Source: Diphasiastrum complanatum (lineage: Eukaryota > Streptophyta > Lycopodiopsida > Lycopodiales > Lycopodiaceae). Taken from it: 64,000 nt of DNA. The notes beneath the pieces are model-generated. The model was given only the letters and a program-made list of their open reading frames with translations. It did no database searches and had not been told where the DNA came from. Made by a program: the position numbers and the translations under genes. Each line of letters opens with the position of its first letter. The stretch's first letter is position 1. The stretch is taken from assembly GCA_029204225.1 (NCBI GenBank), contig CM055102.1, positions 33,392,585-33,456,584 of the forward strand, in the 5' to 3' direction. Positions 32,887 to 45,699 of the stretch are shown piece after piece.

Positions 32887-34115
32887 TGCTATCGGTTCTC
32901 ATGGTTCTCACGGGTCGTTGTTGACCCCTCCCAAACGACCGCAAAGGAGGTGTTTGCGGCCCTTCCCTTCACGGTGTTTGTGGCCCCTCCACTCACTCAC
33001 TCACTGGCCGTCGATGATCTGCAAACACATCTTATACCTCAATGTACTCCTTACACGATTAATTATTTCATCATTTGGCATTATCTACAATCATATAAGG
33101 TGTTGATCTGAAAACTGGACATCGTTGATCAACAAACACACCTGATGATGCTGGTATGATTCTTCAGCTCTGCCCGACAGTTGTGATAACAGGCTCACGA
33201 CTCAAGGTTCCGATAGCAGGCTCTTCTCCTCACGCTTCTGATAGCATGCAGGTCACGATTTTCAACAACTCTTGCCAGTTGCGATCTTCAACAGCTCTTG
33301 CCAGTTGCGATCCAACGGTTCTCACGAATCTCTCTCTCTCTCTCACCGCTAAGGACCGCATTTCACCGCACTCACTCACGGTTCTCTCCCTCTCTCTCAC
33401 GCACTCACTCACGGTTCTCACGATGCTCAATCTCTCTCGGATGCTCTCCCTCTCTCTCACCTCTAGGGACCGCATTTCAACTCACTCACTCACGGTGCTC
33501 TCCCTCTCTCTCACTCACTCACTCACTCACGGTTCTCACGGTTGTCACAATGCTCAATCTCTCTCGGATGCTCTCCCTCTCTCTCACTCACGGTTCTCAC
33601 GATGCTCTCTCTCTCTCACTCACGGTTCTCACGAAGCTCTCTCTCTCTCTCTCGGTTCTCACGGGCCGTTGTTCACGGTTCTCACGTGCTGTTGTTGACC
33701 CCTCCCAAACGACCGCAAAGGAGGTGTTTGTGGCCCTTCCCTTCAAGGACCGCATTTAGGCCATTTGTGGTCCTTTAGGCCACACATTTCACCGCAAACG
33801 AAGGCAACGTTGATCGCATAAGGTGTCTCTTTCTCTCTTCGTCTCAAGGAGGTTTTTGAACAAAGGAGGTGTTTGCGACCTCACTACAAGGACCACAACC
33901 TCACTACAAGGACCGCTATTAGGTGGCATAGGTACCGCATTTAGGCCATTTGTGGTCCTTTAGAACACGCATTTCACTAGATCATCAGCCGCATAGGGAC
34001 CGCATTTAGGCCACATAAGGACCGCAATTAGGCCACATAGGGACCACTACCACCTAGATTGGAAAATCAGTGTCCGTCAATGACATACTGAATTTCCAAA
34101 TCATCGGCCGCCATT

Positions 34116-34143
34116 GCCCGTCAACGACGGGCACTCTTTACTA

Positions 34144-34144
<1 letters not shown>
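34116..34144 (+). other. Helitron 3' terminus: hairpin plus CTAG
   Basis: GCCCGTC (34116-34122) and GACGGGC (34126-34132) form a 7-bp perfect stem with loop AAC. Eight bases later comes CTAG (34141-34144), followed by T. This is the standard Helitron end: a GC-rich hairpin about 10 bp before CTRR, inserted between A and T. It serves as the stop signal of rolling-circle transfer. Confidence 0.88.

Positions 34145-34195
<51 letters not shown>
34145..34195. repeat. (TA)n microsatellite
   Basis: About 50 bp of TA immediately after the Helitron end, probably the AT-rich insertion target. Confidence 0.95.
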
Positions 34196-34197
<2 letters not shown>

Positions 34198-34280
34198 CTT
34201 GTTTTTAACTAAAAATACTAATCTGCGCGGCGGGTTGGGGAGGGGGGTTGAATCTTTTTTTTTATTATTAAAAAAAATAA

Positions 34281-34740
34281 TTAAAGCCCTCCCATGCCCA
34301 ATCAGCAATTTCAAAATTAGCAAGAATCTGTTTGGGCCTCGGTATACCCCTCAATTTAACTTTGGTATTCTGAGGTCCGGACTAAATTAGATTTAGTATT
34401 CCGTAGTATTTTTCGAGGTCTATTCCGAGATCTTCACTAAATGCTAAAATCAACTCAAATATGTTGCATTCTAACATCACTTAATTATCAAAGATTGTCG
34501 GTTGTTATCACAGATTATGTAGATCCCTGTTGTTTTCATTAGTTTAGGAGTACTTTATACATCGAGATGTTTGGAACTGCCATAGATCACCATCATATTT
34601 AAGAGTGACTTCTAACAATATGAGCATAACACTATTTATACATCGAGATGTCTAGAACTGCCATAGATCACCATCATATTTATGAGTGACTTCTAACAAT
34701 GTGAGATATCATGACATACTTTGCCAATGACATATTCACT
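34281..34740 (-). repeat. Dispersed repeat, copy 2 (inverted relative to 19505-20015)
   Basis: The reverse complement matches 19505-20015 over most of its length. This copy also has a tandem duplication of ~80 bp (ACATCGAGATGT ... GAGTGACTTCTAACAAT, starting near 34560 and 34638). Confidence 0.75.
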
Positions 34741-34839
34741 GCCTGCCTTCACGAAAATTTTGCAAAGGTAGGCATCGCGAAAATTTATGGAAAGACTCAA
34801 ATTTTTTTGGAAAGACTCAATTTTTCGACGACTCGAATT

Positions 34840-35039
34840 TTCGGAACTTTTTTTTTATATTCCCCTCCCCCCGCCCACCCGCCGCAATAAACTAATTTTT
34901 AATTTATCCCCCCACCCGCGCAGCGGGTGGGCCCTAGGAGGGAATGAATTAAAAAATTTATTTATTAAAAATTGAAACCCATTAAAAAAAAAACTTTTTT
35001 TTTTAAATTGTGCACCCCACCCGCCGCGACGGGTGGGCA

Positions 35040-35094
<55 letters not shown>
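34840..35094. repeat. GC palindromes and a G54 homopolymer
   Basis: C-rich sequence with CCACCCGC.GCGGGTGG inverted repeats (34913-34931 and near 35015-35037) leads into an uninterrupted run of 54 G (35041-35094). Homopolymers of this length are prone to assembly error, so the count is uncertain. Confidence 0.85.
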
Positions 35095-35095
<1 letters not shown>

Positions 35096-36534
35096 GGTTG
35101 GGGTTATTTATATATATACATATATTAACATTATTTAACTAAAAATTAGATTTAACTAAAAAAAACCATGAGAAAAGCAAACCATTTTTTACCATATTGT
35201 ATTAGCAAAAAAATGTGAAGCAAGAAAATCTGAAGTTAAGTAGCTCTCTTATATGAAAGCTTAAAAATTTCAACAGACAATGTAAATTATCATTGTAGGG
35301 GGAGGTTTATTTATGTTTTTTTTCCATTGTCAAATTTCATAAATACTTATGGGACAAATGGGATGCCACGTGTCATGAAGACATAAGATCTCAATAAGAC
35401 CCAAGATCTCCATTTTTGGGGGACCATTTTACAAAATGGAAGTTTATGCTCCCAATTTTTGCAGAATCCACTAGTTGAAGAGTGTATATATAGATTGGAA
35501 AGTGTCAATGTTGCACCAAATGCTTATGGGATTATTAAGTGATTCAACTGTGCTCTCCTTTCTCCTCATCCCTTCCATGAACTTGTTAATACAAAAGTAG
35601 GAAAAAAAACATGAAAATCAAAAAAACCAAGAAAGATCAAAATATTATAAAAGATCAAAAAATAATCTTAAGAAAACCAAAAAACAAGCATAAAAAATGA
35701 CAAATAAGATTAAAATGGTAAAAACAATCTAAAAGGACAAAATACTATAAAAAATTCCAAAAAAATACCATTTTATATAAACAATCTCAATAAAACAAAA
35801 AACTAGAAAAAAAACATAAAAAAAACTGAAAAAACCTTAAGAAAAACAAAATAATGTCAAAATAAATAAATTTTCAAAAAAACCAAAAAAATAAAATTAA
35901 AAACTCATAGAATTAAAAAAAAAACAAAATAGAATCAAAATAAATAAATTTTCAAAAAAACCAAAAAATAACATAAAAAATCTGGTGTCAAAAAAATAAT
36001 TTTGCGCAAAAACCAAAAAAATAACACTTAAAAAATCATCAAATAAAAAAAGAACAAAATAGTGTCCAAAAAAATAAATTTTAGAAAAAACCAAAAAAAG
36101 CATAAAATAAATAAATACATCTGAAAAAAATAAAATAGTGTAAAAAAAACTAAATATTCAAAAAACCAAAATTAAACATAAAAAAATAAAATAAAATAGT
36201 GTCAAAAAAACTTAATTTTCAAAAGAAAAATTTAAAAAAATAACATAAAAAAATGATAGTACAAATAGTATAACTTGTAAAAAAAACTAGATATTCAAAA
36301 AAATGAAAAAAAAAATATTGCTAAAAAATGGTGTTAAATCTTAAAAGAACCGTAATACAAACTTAAACCCTCTAAAAAACTTAAAGCCCTACAAAAAAAA
36401 ATCTAGAAAGCATTGAAAGAATTTAATTTTAATTAAAAAAACATAAAAAAATGAAATTGTAAGCTAGTAAAAGACCTTAAATTAATACAAAAGTAATAGA
36501 TAAAAAGTTCACAAAACATATAAAAAATTCAAGG
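35095..36534. repeat. A-rich degenerate minisatellite region
   Basis: From about 35580 to 36345 a loose 55-75 bp unit recurs, with AAAATAGTGTCAAAAAAA, TAAATTTTCAAAAAA and CCAAAAAATAACATAAAAAA words. The strand bias for A is strong. Before it (35095-35580) is ordinary AT-rich DNA. No coding sequence; long minus-strand Phe-rich frames are translations of the T-rich complement. Confidence 0.7.
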
Positions 36535-36655
36535 ACTAGGGGCTACGGACTAAGGGACAAGGGCTAGGGTTAAGGACTAAGGGCCTAGGGGCAAGGGCCA
36601 ACGACCAACGACTATGGGCTAAGGGCTACGAGTTAAGGGCCACTGGCTAAGGGCC
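36535..36655 (+). repeat. GGGCTAAGG-type short repeats
   Basis: A run of 7-10 bp variants such as GGACTAAGGG, GGGCTAGGGTTAAGG, GGGCCTAGGGGCAAG and GGGCTACGAGTTAAGG. It contains one CTAGGGTTAAGG resembling plant telomere repeats (TTTAGGG), but it is not a true telomere array. Confidence 0.75.
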
Positions 36656-36784
36656 AAGGTTTCATAATTTTGTTACAGTCTCATAATTTTGTTTATTATA
36701 GAAATTTATTATAATTTCATAATTTCTCCAATTATACTTCCAATAGCATTGCAAATCGTAACATAAAGTGTACCTATGATTTTT

Positions 36785-38244
36785 TTCAGGGTCACTACAT
36801 AGACTGCTCGAGAGAAGATGTTCTAGTTGTTTTATTTTTTCAGAAAGAAGTGGTTGCATTTGGAAATGTCTTAACTGTTGAATCAAGTGAAACATGTTTT
36901 TTCAGAGAAGTTGGTACGGATAAAAGTGTGGTTCTAATTTCAAAGGTGTTGAAAATAGATTGTCCTTTGCCATACCCTCACGGCGATTTTGATCGCCTAG
37001 GAGACATTTACAACTATATTTCCATCGATGTCATTGCAAAAAAAAATTTGTGAGATAATGCAGATATTCTCAAAATGAATGAACTCGTTCTTGTCAAGTG
37101 CCCACTATACAATATTGATGACATTGTTGATTGTATGGATTTTGAAGGGGTAGTAGTTTTCATTGCTAAATTCAAAGACTACTATCCCAGTGAGAAAAAC
37201 TTGCTAGTTATCGTTAAGGTGACTTCAATTGCAACAGAAGAAAATATTGCGAATGCCATGACAGATGACAAAGACTCTTTCTACATGCAAAATCAAACAA
37301 TGATTTGGTGTTTGTCAGAGCTATCTTTGCACTCTAAAAAGAGAAAACATGTATCATTTACTGAACCATTAAGTGAGTACTTTACGTATTATTCTAAATA
37401 TTCAAATAGAAACAACATGAAGAAAATGTTGGGCCATCCTTAGGTTCAAAAAGGAGTAGCATCCAAAAAACATCAATAAGATCAATAAATGTAGAAAACA
37501 GATCCGCTGATTGCAATACAATAATATCAAGTAACTTTAACTCAAATATCTTGACAGGAATCGAAGATATTTCTCAAGGTTGTAATATGTCAAGATCAAG
37601 TAACTATACTCGGATATCTTGACAAGAATCGAAGATATTTCTCATAATCGTAATATGTCAAGAACAAGTAGCTATAATTTGGATATCTTGATAGATGTCG
37701 AGGATGTGGTCACTCGCACTAATATATCTGCATCAGCATATAACTCGGATATTCTTACAGGTGTGGAGGATGTTGGAGACACTTTTGATAACAACAAAAA
37801 TAAAAGACGTCATTCTGAAATCAGCATTCAAACAAAGCGTACACCGAAATTGTCAATTTTCGCAAGTGCAAATGCATCCACTGATGTAATTCAGATCTTA
37901 TGGAATTCGATTTCGATGAACATGATTACACAAGCAACATATTACATGATGCTAATATGACAAACAATCCTGCAAGATCAAGATGGTCACATACATATGA
38001 ACTTTTGGAAGATTTTGGAAGATCTACAAAGAGAGCCTCAAGTAGATTCAACATCCTTTGGAACTATTCAGAGTCTCAAAAGAAAACGTGTGCTTGCTTG
38101 TGTTGCACCAAAAAAGGCAGAATATGTTTTATCATCAAAAAATATAAGAGAAACGTTGATGCAACCATGTTGTAGTAAGTTGTGCATTCGACTAATTACC
38201 TACAAAGAATGTGAAGACTTGCGACTAGGTGTGTGGAGAAAATG
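36785..38244 (+). pseudogene. Broken open frames of an unrecognised protein, probably transposon-derived
   Basis: Successive plus-strand frames: 36850-37053 (VLTVESSETCFFREVGTDKS, then LPYPHGDFDRLGDIYNYISI), 37075-37443 (LVLVKCPLYNIDDIVDCMDF, LVIVKVTSIATEENIANAMT), 37619-37960 with a short acidic repeat (SGCG-free, YNSDILTGVEDV versus YNLDILIDVEDV), and 37900-38244. Codon-like composition continues across frame changes, so this looks like one decayed gene. The first piece loosely recalls a domain found near plant transposase genes, but I cannot name it with confidence. Confidence 0.35.
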
Positions 38245-38269
38245 AGGAGCTGACAAGCATAATCAATTA

Positions 38270-38772
<503 letters not shown>

Positions 38773-38849
38773 GATTTCTTTGGCTCATTTTGAAAAGGAG
38801 AAAAACATTTGTCAACAATTTGGTGTTATAATAATAATGTTGGATGCTA

Positions 38850-39030
38850 TAACATCTGTATCAGTGCCTCAACGATGGATGTTTCAATGATTTGGTGTTA
38901 TATCAATGATGGTTTCTGCTATAACAATTTGGTGATATAACAATGGTTCAACGATGCTATAACGATGGTTCAACGATGGATGTTTCTAACGATGGATGTT
39001 TCAACGATGGATGCTATAACATAATAACAT
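38850..39030 (+). repeat. Short minisatellite (TCAACGATGGATG)
   Basis: Repeated words CAACGATGGATGTTTC and GCTATAACGATGGTT at 15-25 bp spacing, imperfect. No gene. Confidence 0.7.
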
Positions 39031-39067
39031 TATTATTATAATGATGGTTAACTGCAAACAACCTGAC

Positions 39068-39440
<373 letters not shown>

Positions 39441-39443
<3 letters not shown>

Positions 39444-41300
39444 GCAACATAGAACAAAAGTCATTGCACATGTTCTCAAATCCCTGATCAATGTGTTATT
39501 TATAAAATAGATACAATTTGACATTAATTTGACAACAATTTGACAATTCACAGATTATATTTTGTTCACAACACTTCCATGTACACTATTTTGATGAGAA
39601 TTGCCATTAGAGTCTTTGCAGCTGCTATTAACAAAATCTTTATCTCTAGAATCCCAGAAGCTACTAAACTAAGAACCAAGACTTGAGCTTCAAAAATCCT
39701 GCCATAACAAATTGGGAGAATCTATATGGACTGCAAAAGTAGCAATCGAAGTCTTTGTGTCGTCACGGTTGCCCACAGAGTGCAGAGATCCACAATGCCA
39801 ATCGCTGAAAGTAGCATGACAAACATTTTCTTGGATCGTAGCTGCATCAGCGATGCAAATGATTCTGATCTATTGTCTTAGCATTGAAGGTTGCTGCTAG
39901 TAGACCCCCATTCAACGTTCCAAATGGCTAGAGGATGCAGCGATGGAGTAGCCTCAGCAGCTCAGCCATGAGCACCCTCAGCCGTGATGGTGGTGAAGAC
40001 CAGTGGGGTTCCTTGTCTGGTGATCTCAAATCTGGATTTATTTGTGAATGCTCGTGCAAATATCACTAATCTGGATCTTCCGTGATGCCATAGATAAGCT
40101 TGTCCTCAATCAACAAAGCGTCATCGTCAACGACAGCAAACCAAAAGTAAAAAAGATAGTCGTTCATCTCCCGATCCTCTCTTTCAGGGTTGAGGAGTAC
40201 TTGGAAGAGAACATAAAGATAAAATATAAATATAGTATAATAAGGACAATCTGGGATGAAGGAGAAGGGTAGGAGAAAGAGGAGTAGGAGGCTTGGCTTC
40301 TTCAGAGATCGAAAAGTGAGAAGACGCTTTGCCCGCCATAGCTGCCTATCAAAATACAATAAAAAAGAAGAGAACAAGAAGACGAAGGAGGCCTGATGGA
40401 GAGAGAGAGGCCCGCATCCCGCCTTGTCTAAGACTTGATGGATCTCCTAGAGACTTTGATTGATTGAATTGTTGTGCCTTGGAATATCTGGATATTCTGA
40501 GGGTATTCATACCAAGAAGCACTATTATCTACAAGAAATTTTGGACAGATTTTAGAATATGATTAAAATGGAATTTTTTAGCTTTTGGACTGATCTCTAA
40601 AATAAAGAGTTGATTCACCTAATGGTTCATGTAACTGGGATTACATGAAGGTGATGTCTTTTATTTGAAGAATATCAATCCATTCGGAAGATTTATAGCT
40701 AGTGTATCTTTGGATTCTGAATTAGTACTCATGTATAGAGACAAACAATTGGAAATTGTTATATCTTTGAGTACTTATTCTAAATTAAAAGATCAGACTA
40801 AGGATAATGATCCTTGGATAATAGTTGAAAGCTTAAGGAGTAATTTCATGGTTCTCTTTCCCATTTTGAGGACAGAACCTGTTTAAACGAGGAAGAATGT
40901 TGTGGCCATATCCAACTCAAAGGATTTGGAATAGTCTTGATATGGTAGATCGATTCTCTAGTGTTCAAGAATTTTGGTTATGTCTTGATTTAATTTCATG
41001 TCAAGGCTAGTTTGTAAGTAATAACCTTGAGAGAACTCAGACACTCCTATTGAGACATGTGGAATAGTGCATGGTTTGTGACAGTCGTATGCATGAGGAT
41101 AACATGAGATATATGACCTATGTTTAGGTGGACTACATGGGACGTTGCATGGATGCATGCACATGTTTCTTACCCCTATGTATAAGGGTAGGGATTCACC
41201 CCCCTCCATTCTAAGCTTTTAAATCTTAGTTGCCAGTTCCTCTCCTCAGATAATTCACTTGCCATGGCTCACGGATGAGGTGTTGCTTACATCTCTAGTT
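39441..41300. other. Spacer without a recognised gene
   Basis: Mixed-composition sequence with short open frames only. A 73-codon plus-strand frame (40665-40886) and its neighbourhood (40430-41200) could be a transposon relic, but they show no motif I can name. Confidence 0.35.
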
Positions 41301-42047
41301 GGATGGTTGTTGGGGAATCATGTGGTTTGTCTTTGTTTTACGGAAACGATGTTGTGTGATATGCGCAATTGTAGGAACTAGATACACTAATACGAATCAC
41401 AGGCAGTGCAACAATCAATCAAACGAAAATAGAGGCAATGCAAAAAACATTGTTGGAAGAACATAACATCTTTTGTATTTCTTTCTTTTAGAGTGAGTCG
41501 CCAATGCTGCCCATGATAGCGGCCTGAAGCTCCTCTTACAATTTTTGTTTTTCTTCTCTTCATTCCATGTTTTTACTTTGATTTCCATTCTATTTATATG
41601 TTCTGCCAAAAGTAATTAAAAGATAGTTTAACTAATCATTACAAGAGAGATTTATGCTAAAGTATCAACTAACTATACATGTCCTCTTGTAACGTTGTCT
41701 ACGATTGAGTGTTTTTATGTTTCACAACCGCCAAGTTAAGATCTGATAATTTGAATTGCTTGACAGTTTGTTTGTCCATAGTTGGGGTCTCAATACTTGT
41801 AGAATTCAATAGTTAGAAAGTTGTCCAAACTATCGCATCTACAGCTGTCGGTATCGATGGTGTCCTGAAGCATCAATCGTTCAGGGAATGTGTCATAAAA
41901 GGTTGGTTGAGTTCACAATCTCCAACACTCCCTCTTGAATGATACAACCTTTTTCTTTTCATCCGAATCCCATTGATCTTCTGTGTTTTATGAATACTGG
42001 TGTGTCCAACGGTTTGGTCAGGAGGTCTGTGATCATGTCTTCTGATT

Positions 42048-43519
42048 TCATGAATTCGACTGAGTTCTCCTTTCGAGATCATATCTCGAATGTGATGATA
42101 CTTTAGAGGTATATGCTTGGTTAATTAATGAAAAACCGGATCTTAGTCTAAATAAATAACACTTTGAGAATCCATCTTTATGATGGATCCCTTCCAACAT
42201 CATTTTCAGCCATATTACCTCATTCGCCACCTTCGAAGCTGCCACGTATTCTGCTTCACCTGAACACTGAGCTACCAGTGTCTGCTTTTTGTAGGTCCAG
42301 CTGATAGTAGCTCCACATAATATCAAACATCCACCAGTTATCGACTTGTTGTCATCTTTGCAGCTAGCCCAGCTTGCATCTCTCTTTCGTAGATCAGCCC
42401 AAAATTGCAGGTGCCTTTCAGATATTGCAAGATTCGTTTTGCCATCTGCCAGTGTTGCATTTCAGTATTGGAGGAAAATTGACTTAGCGCATAGATAGAG
42501 AATGCTAAATCGGGTCTTGTATAAACCATAAGGTACATGAGGCTCCCAATTAGATTCTGATATGGAATTCTCTCCATCTTCTGTACTTTCTCATCCGTGC
42601 TTAGAAAATCCTGCTTCGACATTCTAGTTTTGACCATCATCGGCATTGTCTTCTCTTTGCAATTGATCATCCCATATTGCTTCAACACTTTCTCAACATA
42701 TTTTGATTGTTTCAGAGACATGATTCCTTTCTTTTTGTCGCTTTCGATCTACAGCCCCAAACATTTTGCTGCTTCTCCTAGATTTGTGATTTCATAACTT
42801 GCATATATCTAACTCTTTGTTTAATTGATTAACTTTGGACACTTTCATATCATCAAAGAATCATCCAAAAATATTGTCAAAGTCACGAACTTTCCTTCTA
42901 TCCTTTTAATATAAACATTACAGTTAGATTATGTCGGATAGATGCCTAGAGACTTCAGAAAACTATCGTTCTTCTTAAACCAAGCTTGTGAGGCCTGCTT
43001 TAGACCATTAATACATCTGAGCAACCGACAGACATTATCTTGATTGTTTGAGTCTTCATAACCTTCGAGTGCTTCATGAAAATTTCTTCATCTAAGTCTC
43101 CATGGAGGAAGGTTGTCTTGACATCTATTTGATGTATTTCCAAATCATATTTTGTAGCATAATAGTCAGATGTTCGACATCTTGACCATTGGAAAATATG
43201 TATGGAAGTAATCGATACCATACCTCTGAGTCTAGACTTTCACGACAAGTAGAGCTTTGTATCTTCCGACACTGCCATCTGATCTTAGCTTCTTCTTATA
43301 TACCCATTTGCAGTTGATTTTCTTCTTTCCAAGGGGTAGTGGTTTGAGTGTCCATGCTTGATTCTGCTGCATTGATTCGATTTCTTCTGACATGGCTCGC
43401 TTCCAAAATTCGCCTTCAGGATTTTGGATTGCTTCCAGATATGTCGTTGGTTCCTCAGTGAAGCCAAAATTCAAAGTCCGTGACTTCACTCGACTGGAGG
43501 TTATCGATGAATCTTTCAT
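42048..43519 (-). pseudogene. Copia C reverse transcriptase and RNase H
   Basis: RT N-part at 43232-43519 (INCKWVYKKKLRSDGSVGRY), 43000-43221 (LEIHQIDVKTTFLHGDLDEE), RT C-part at 42338-42721 (YVEKVLKQYGMINCKEKTMP, RPDLAFSIYALSQF), RNase H at 42048-42326 (SWTYKKQTLVAQCSGEAEYV). The catalytic YVDD region between 42800 and 43000 is unreadable. Multiple stops and shifts; inactive. Confidence 0.85.
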
Positions 43520-43550
43520 GGGGTCTTCAAATTCTTGTCGACCTTCTTAG

Positions 43551-44597
43551 TTGGATTTGTGGCTATTGGTGCATTTGTTCTTTAACATTGTGAATACTTC
43601 ATGGCCCCTTGATTCTTTTATTCCTGGAAATGTCGATTCGTCGAACTTACATCTTTGCTTATCACCATCGTCTTTGAGGTTGGATTATAGAGTCGATAAA
43701 TCTGTGAGTCGTTCCAATATCCGACCATCATGGTTTGTACTGATTTTTTTTCTAGCTTGCTTCTTTTTTCTTTTGGTACGTGCATGTATGTTGTACATCC
43801 AAATTCTCATACATTTTATAGATCGAGCTTCCCACATGTCCATATTTCATACGGTGTCTTGTTTTTCATTGTTGTTGTTATTGATCAATATTGTAGATGA
43901 ACTGCAACTGCGATTATTTCAACCCAAACCTGACTTGGCAATTGTGCTTGAGCCATCATGCACTTTGTTCATTTGGCAAGGGGTTTGTTTTGTCTCTCTG
44001 CTACACCATTGTATTGCGGTGTATATGTAGGTGTGAATTGGTGTTCGATACCTCTCTCTTGACAGAAGCTCAAAAATTCTTTGCTCGAATATTCACCTCC
44101 ATTGTCGGACCTGAGAGTCTACAATTTCTTGGAGGTGTGTCGTTCTGCAAACACTACAAACTTATTGAATGCATCAAACACTTCAGACTTTTTCTTCATA
44201 TATTATATAGTTGTCATCCTGTTGAAATCATCTATAAATCTGAGAAAGTATTTCGATTTGGGAAGGGTCCACAGACATCTGAATGACCTAAATTCAAGAT
44301 GTCCTTAGCTCTCCTTCCTTAATGTACGAATGGATTTCGATGCTGCTTACCTTTCTGATAGGCTTCGTAGAAGTCATAGTCTGTACTTGTCACTTTAAGA
44401 CCATTTACAAGTTCTTTCTTGCTCATGTCATAGATACTCCTCATATTTAGATGATACATGCGTCTATCCCAAAGATGATTATCACTTTCAGATGCATTTA
44501 GTATACTATCGTAGCTGATGATGATTTTTTCTTGATATAGATTACCTTGTCTTGATCCGATAGTCAACAACTTGTTCTGTGCTCGACCATTTGGCAT
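43551..44597 (-). pseudogene. Copia C integrase region
   Basis: GAG-pre-integrase is readable at 44319-44597 (SDNHLWDRRMYHLNMRSIYD). The integrase core below it survives only as scattered codons on the minus strand: the plus strand at 43990-44110 is complementary to an SDNGGEY...GIxH(Q)YTYTPQYNGVAER-type stretch. It is heavily decayed. Confidence 0.7.
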
Positions 44598-44849
44598 GCA
44601 TTTCCATCGAATATTACTCGTATAAGATATTCTTGATACAGAATAGATCTCTCCTCAATGTGGATACATAGAGCGCTCCTTGTAGCTCTGCATGTCCCGA
44701 CAATGTACAGAGCTGAAGAGTTTGGATGCCTTCAACATTGTGTATGCTCCCATCACCAAGTATCAATGTTCTTGTGTTGTCCAGTGCCTTGTAGTTTATC
44801 AGAACATTTTTGTTGCAGGCTATATGGGAAGTGGCGCTTGAATCAACTA

Positions 44850-45690
44850 CTATGTCATAATCATGCTGTGTGTAGGTTGTGGACTCTTCATCGACAACTG
44901 TGAATGCATTGTCGTCCTTGTCACCATCTTTAGATGATTCTGTGACATTTTTTTTTCTCCTTTATGCTTTCCTTTGGGATTACGCCAGCAATCGTATGCT
45001 AAATGCCCCTTTTTCTTGCAGTGAGTGCAAGGTATAGTCGAATTAAACCAACATCTGTCTGTTGCATGCCCCGACTTATGACAATGATCATAGGTAGAAG
45101 TATATTTGTTGTTGTTACCCTTCGTTGAAGACTTCATTTGAGTCTTATCAATCTTGGGCTTGTTTTTGTTCTTCTTCTTTCCTCTTGCAAAAAGGGTCTT
45201 CTCCTAGTCACCATTTGTTTCTCTTCATCTCTCATCAGTCTCTTATCTGTTATGATATTGACTGCTCGTCATCTCAAGCAAACTTAAGACGAGCATTTTT
45301 AGCGGCTGATAAGATGAAGGTAGTGATTTTATAAAGTACATCAGCTGTTGGGGTGTTGGGACTTGATGCTCTTGTCCATATGCAAAGAGTTGAGCAAAGA
45401 TCGCCTTGATCTTCTCTACATGTGGATCCAGCTCATTTCCATCCCATCGCAAGCTCTATAGTTGACCGTGGAGGTACATTACCGATGCGACTGTCCTCAC
45501 TTCGTACTTTTGCTTTAGTTTTTTCCATGCTTCATGGCTGCTTTGACAGTCTTCAATCTACATGAGAATTTCTTCGTTTATGGAGGATACTATGATCGAC
45601 ATTGCGCGTTCATCCTTCCTTGTCCATTCCACCCTCCTCCGTGGATCTCCCTCTGGAGGTTTTGGATCTGTGAGATCGGTCACTGATGCC
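44850..45690 (-). pseudogene. Copia C gag with zinc knuckles
   Basis: Gag helices at 45243-45452 (DPHVEKIKAIFAQLFAYGQE, LMYFIKSLPSSYQPL) are near-identical in type to element B. At 44850-45137 there are two knuckles: one complete (CTHCKKKGHLAYDC) and one whose first Cys is Tyr (YDHCHKSGHATDRC). Upstream, up to 45690, gag codons are still recognisable but broken. Confidence 0.8.
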
Positions 45691-45699
45691 GGTAGCTGA

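Larger units (their letters stand above)
41928..45690 (-). mobile_element. Decayed Ty1/copia element C
   Basis: A minus-strand element in full domain order but broken in every part. A 3' LTR edge (TGTTGGAGATTGTG reading down from 41927) is preceded by the polypurine tract 41928-41940 (CTCCCTCTTGAAT on the plus strand). RNase H, RT, integrase, GAG-pre-integrase, zinc knuckles and gag follow up to 45690. No primer site or 5' LTR was found. Gag and RT are closest in this window to element B. Confidence 0.88.

Noticed and set aside
33886-33915. CACTACAAGGACC words as CACTA termini
   Set aside because: They sit in a short tandem repeat in the Helitron tail, in the same orientation, without a transposon body.
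35897-36103. Phe/Leu-rich membrane-like protein on the minus strand
   Set aside because: Translation of the T-rich complement of an A-rich minisatellite.
36540-36655. True telomere array
   Set aside because: Units vary in length and sequence, and only one resembles TTTAGGG.
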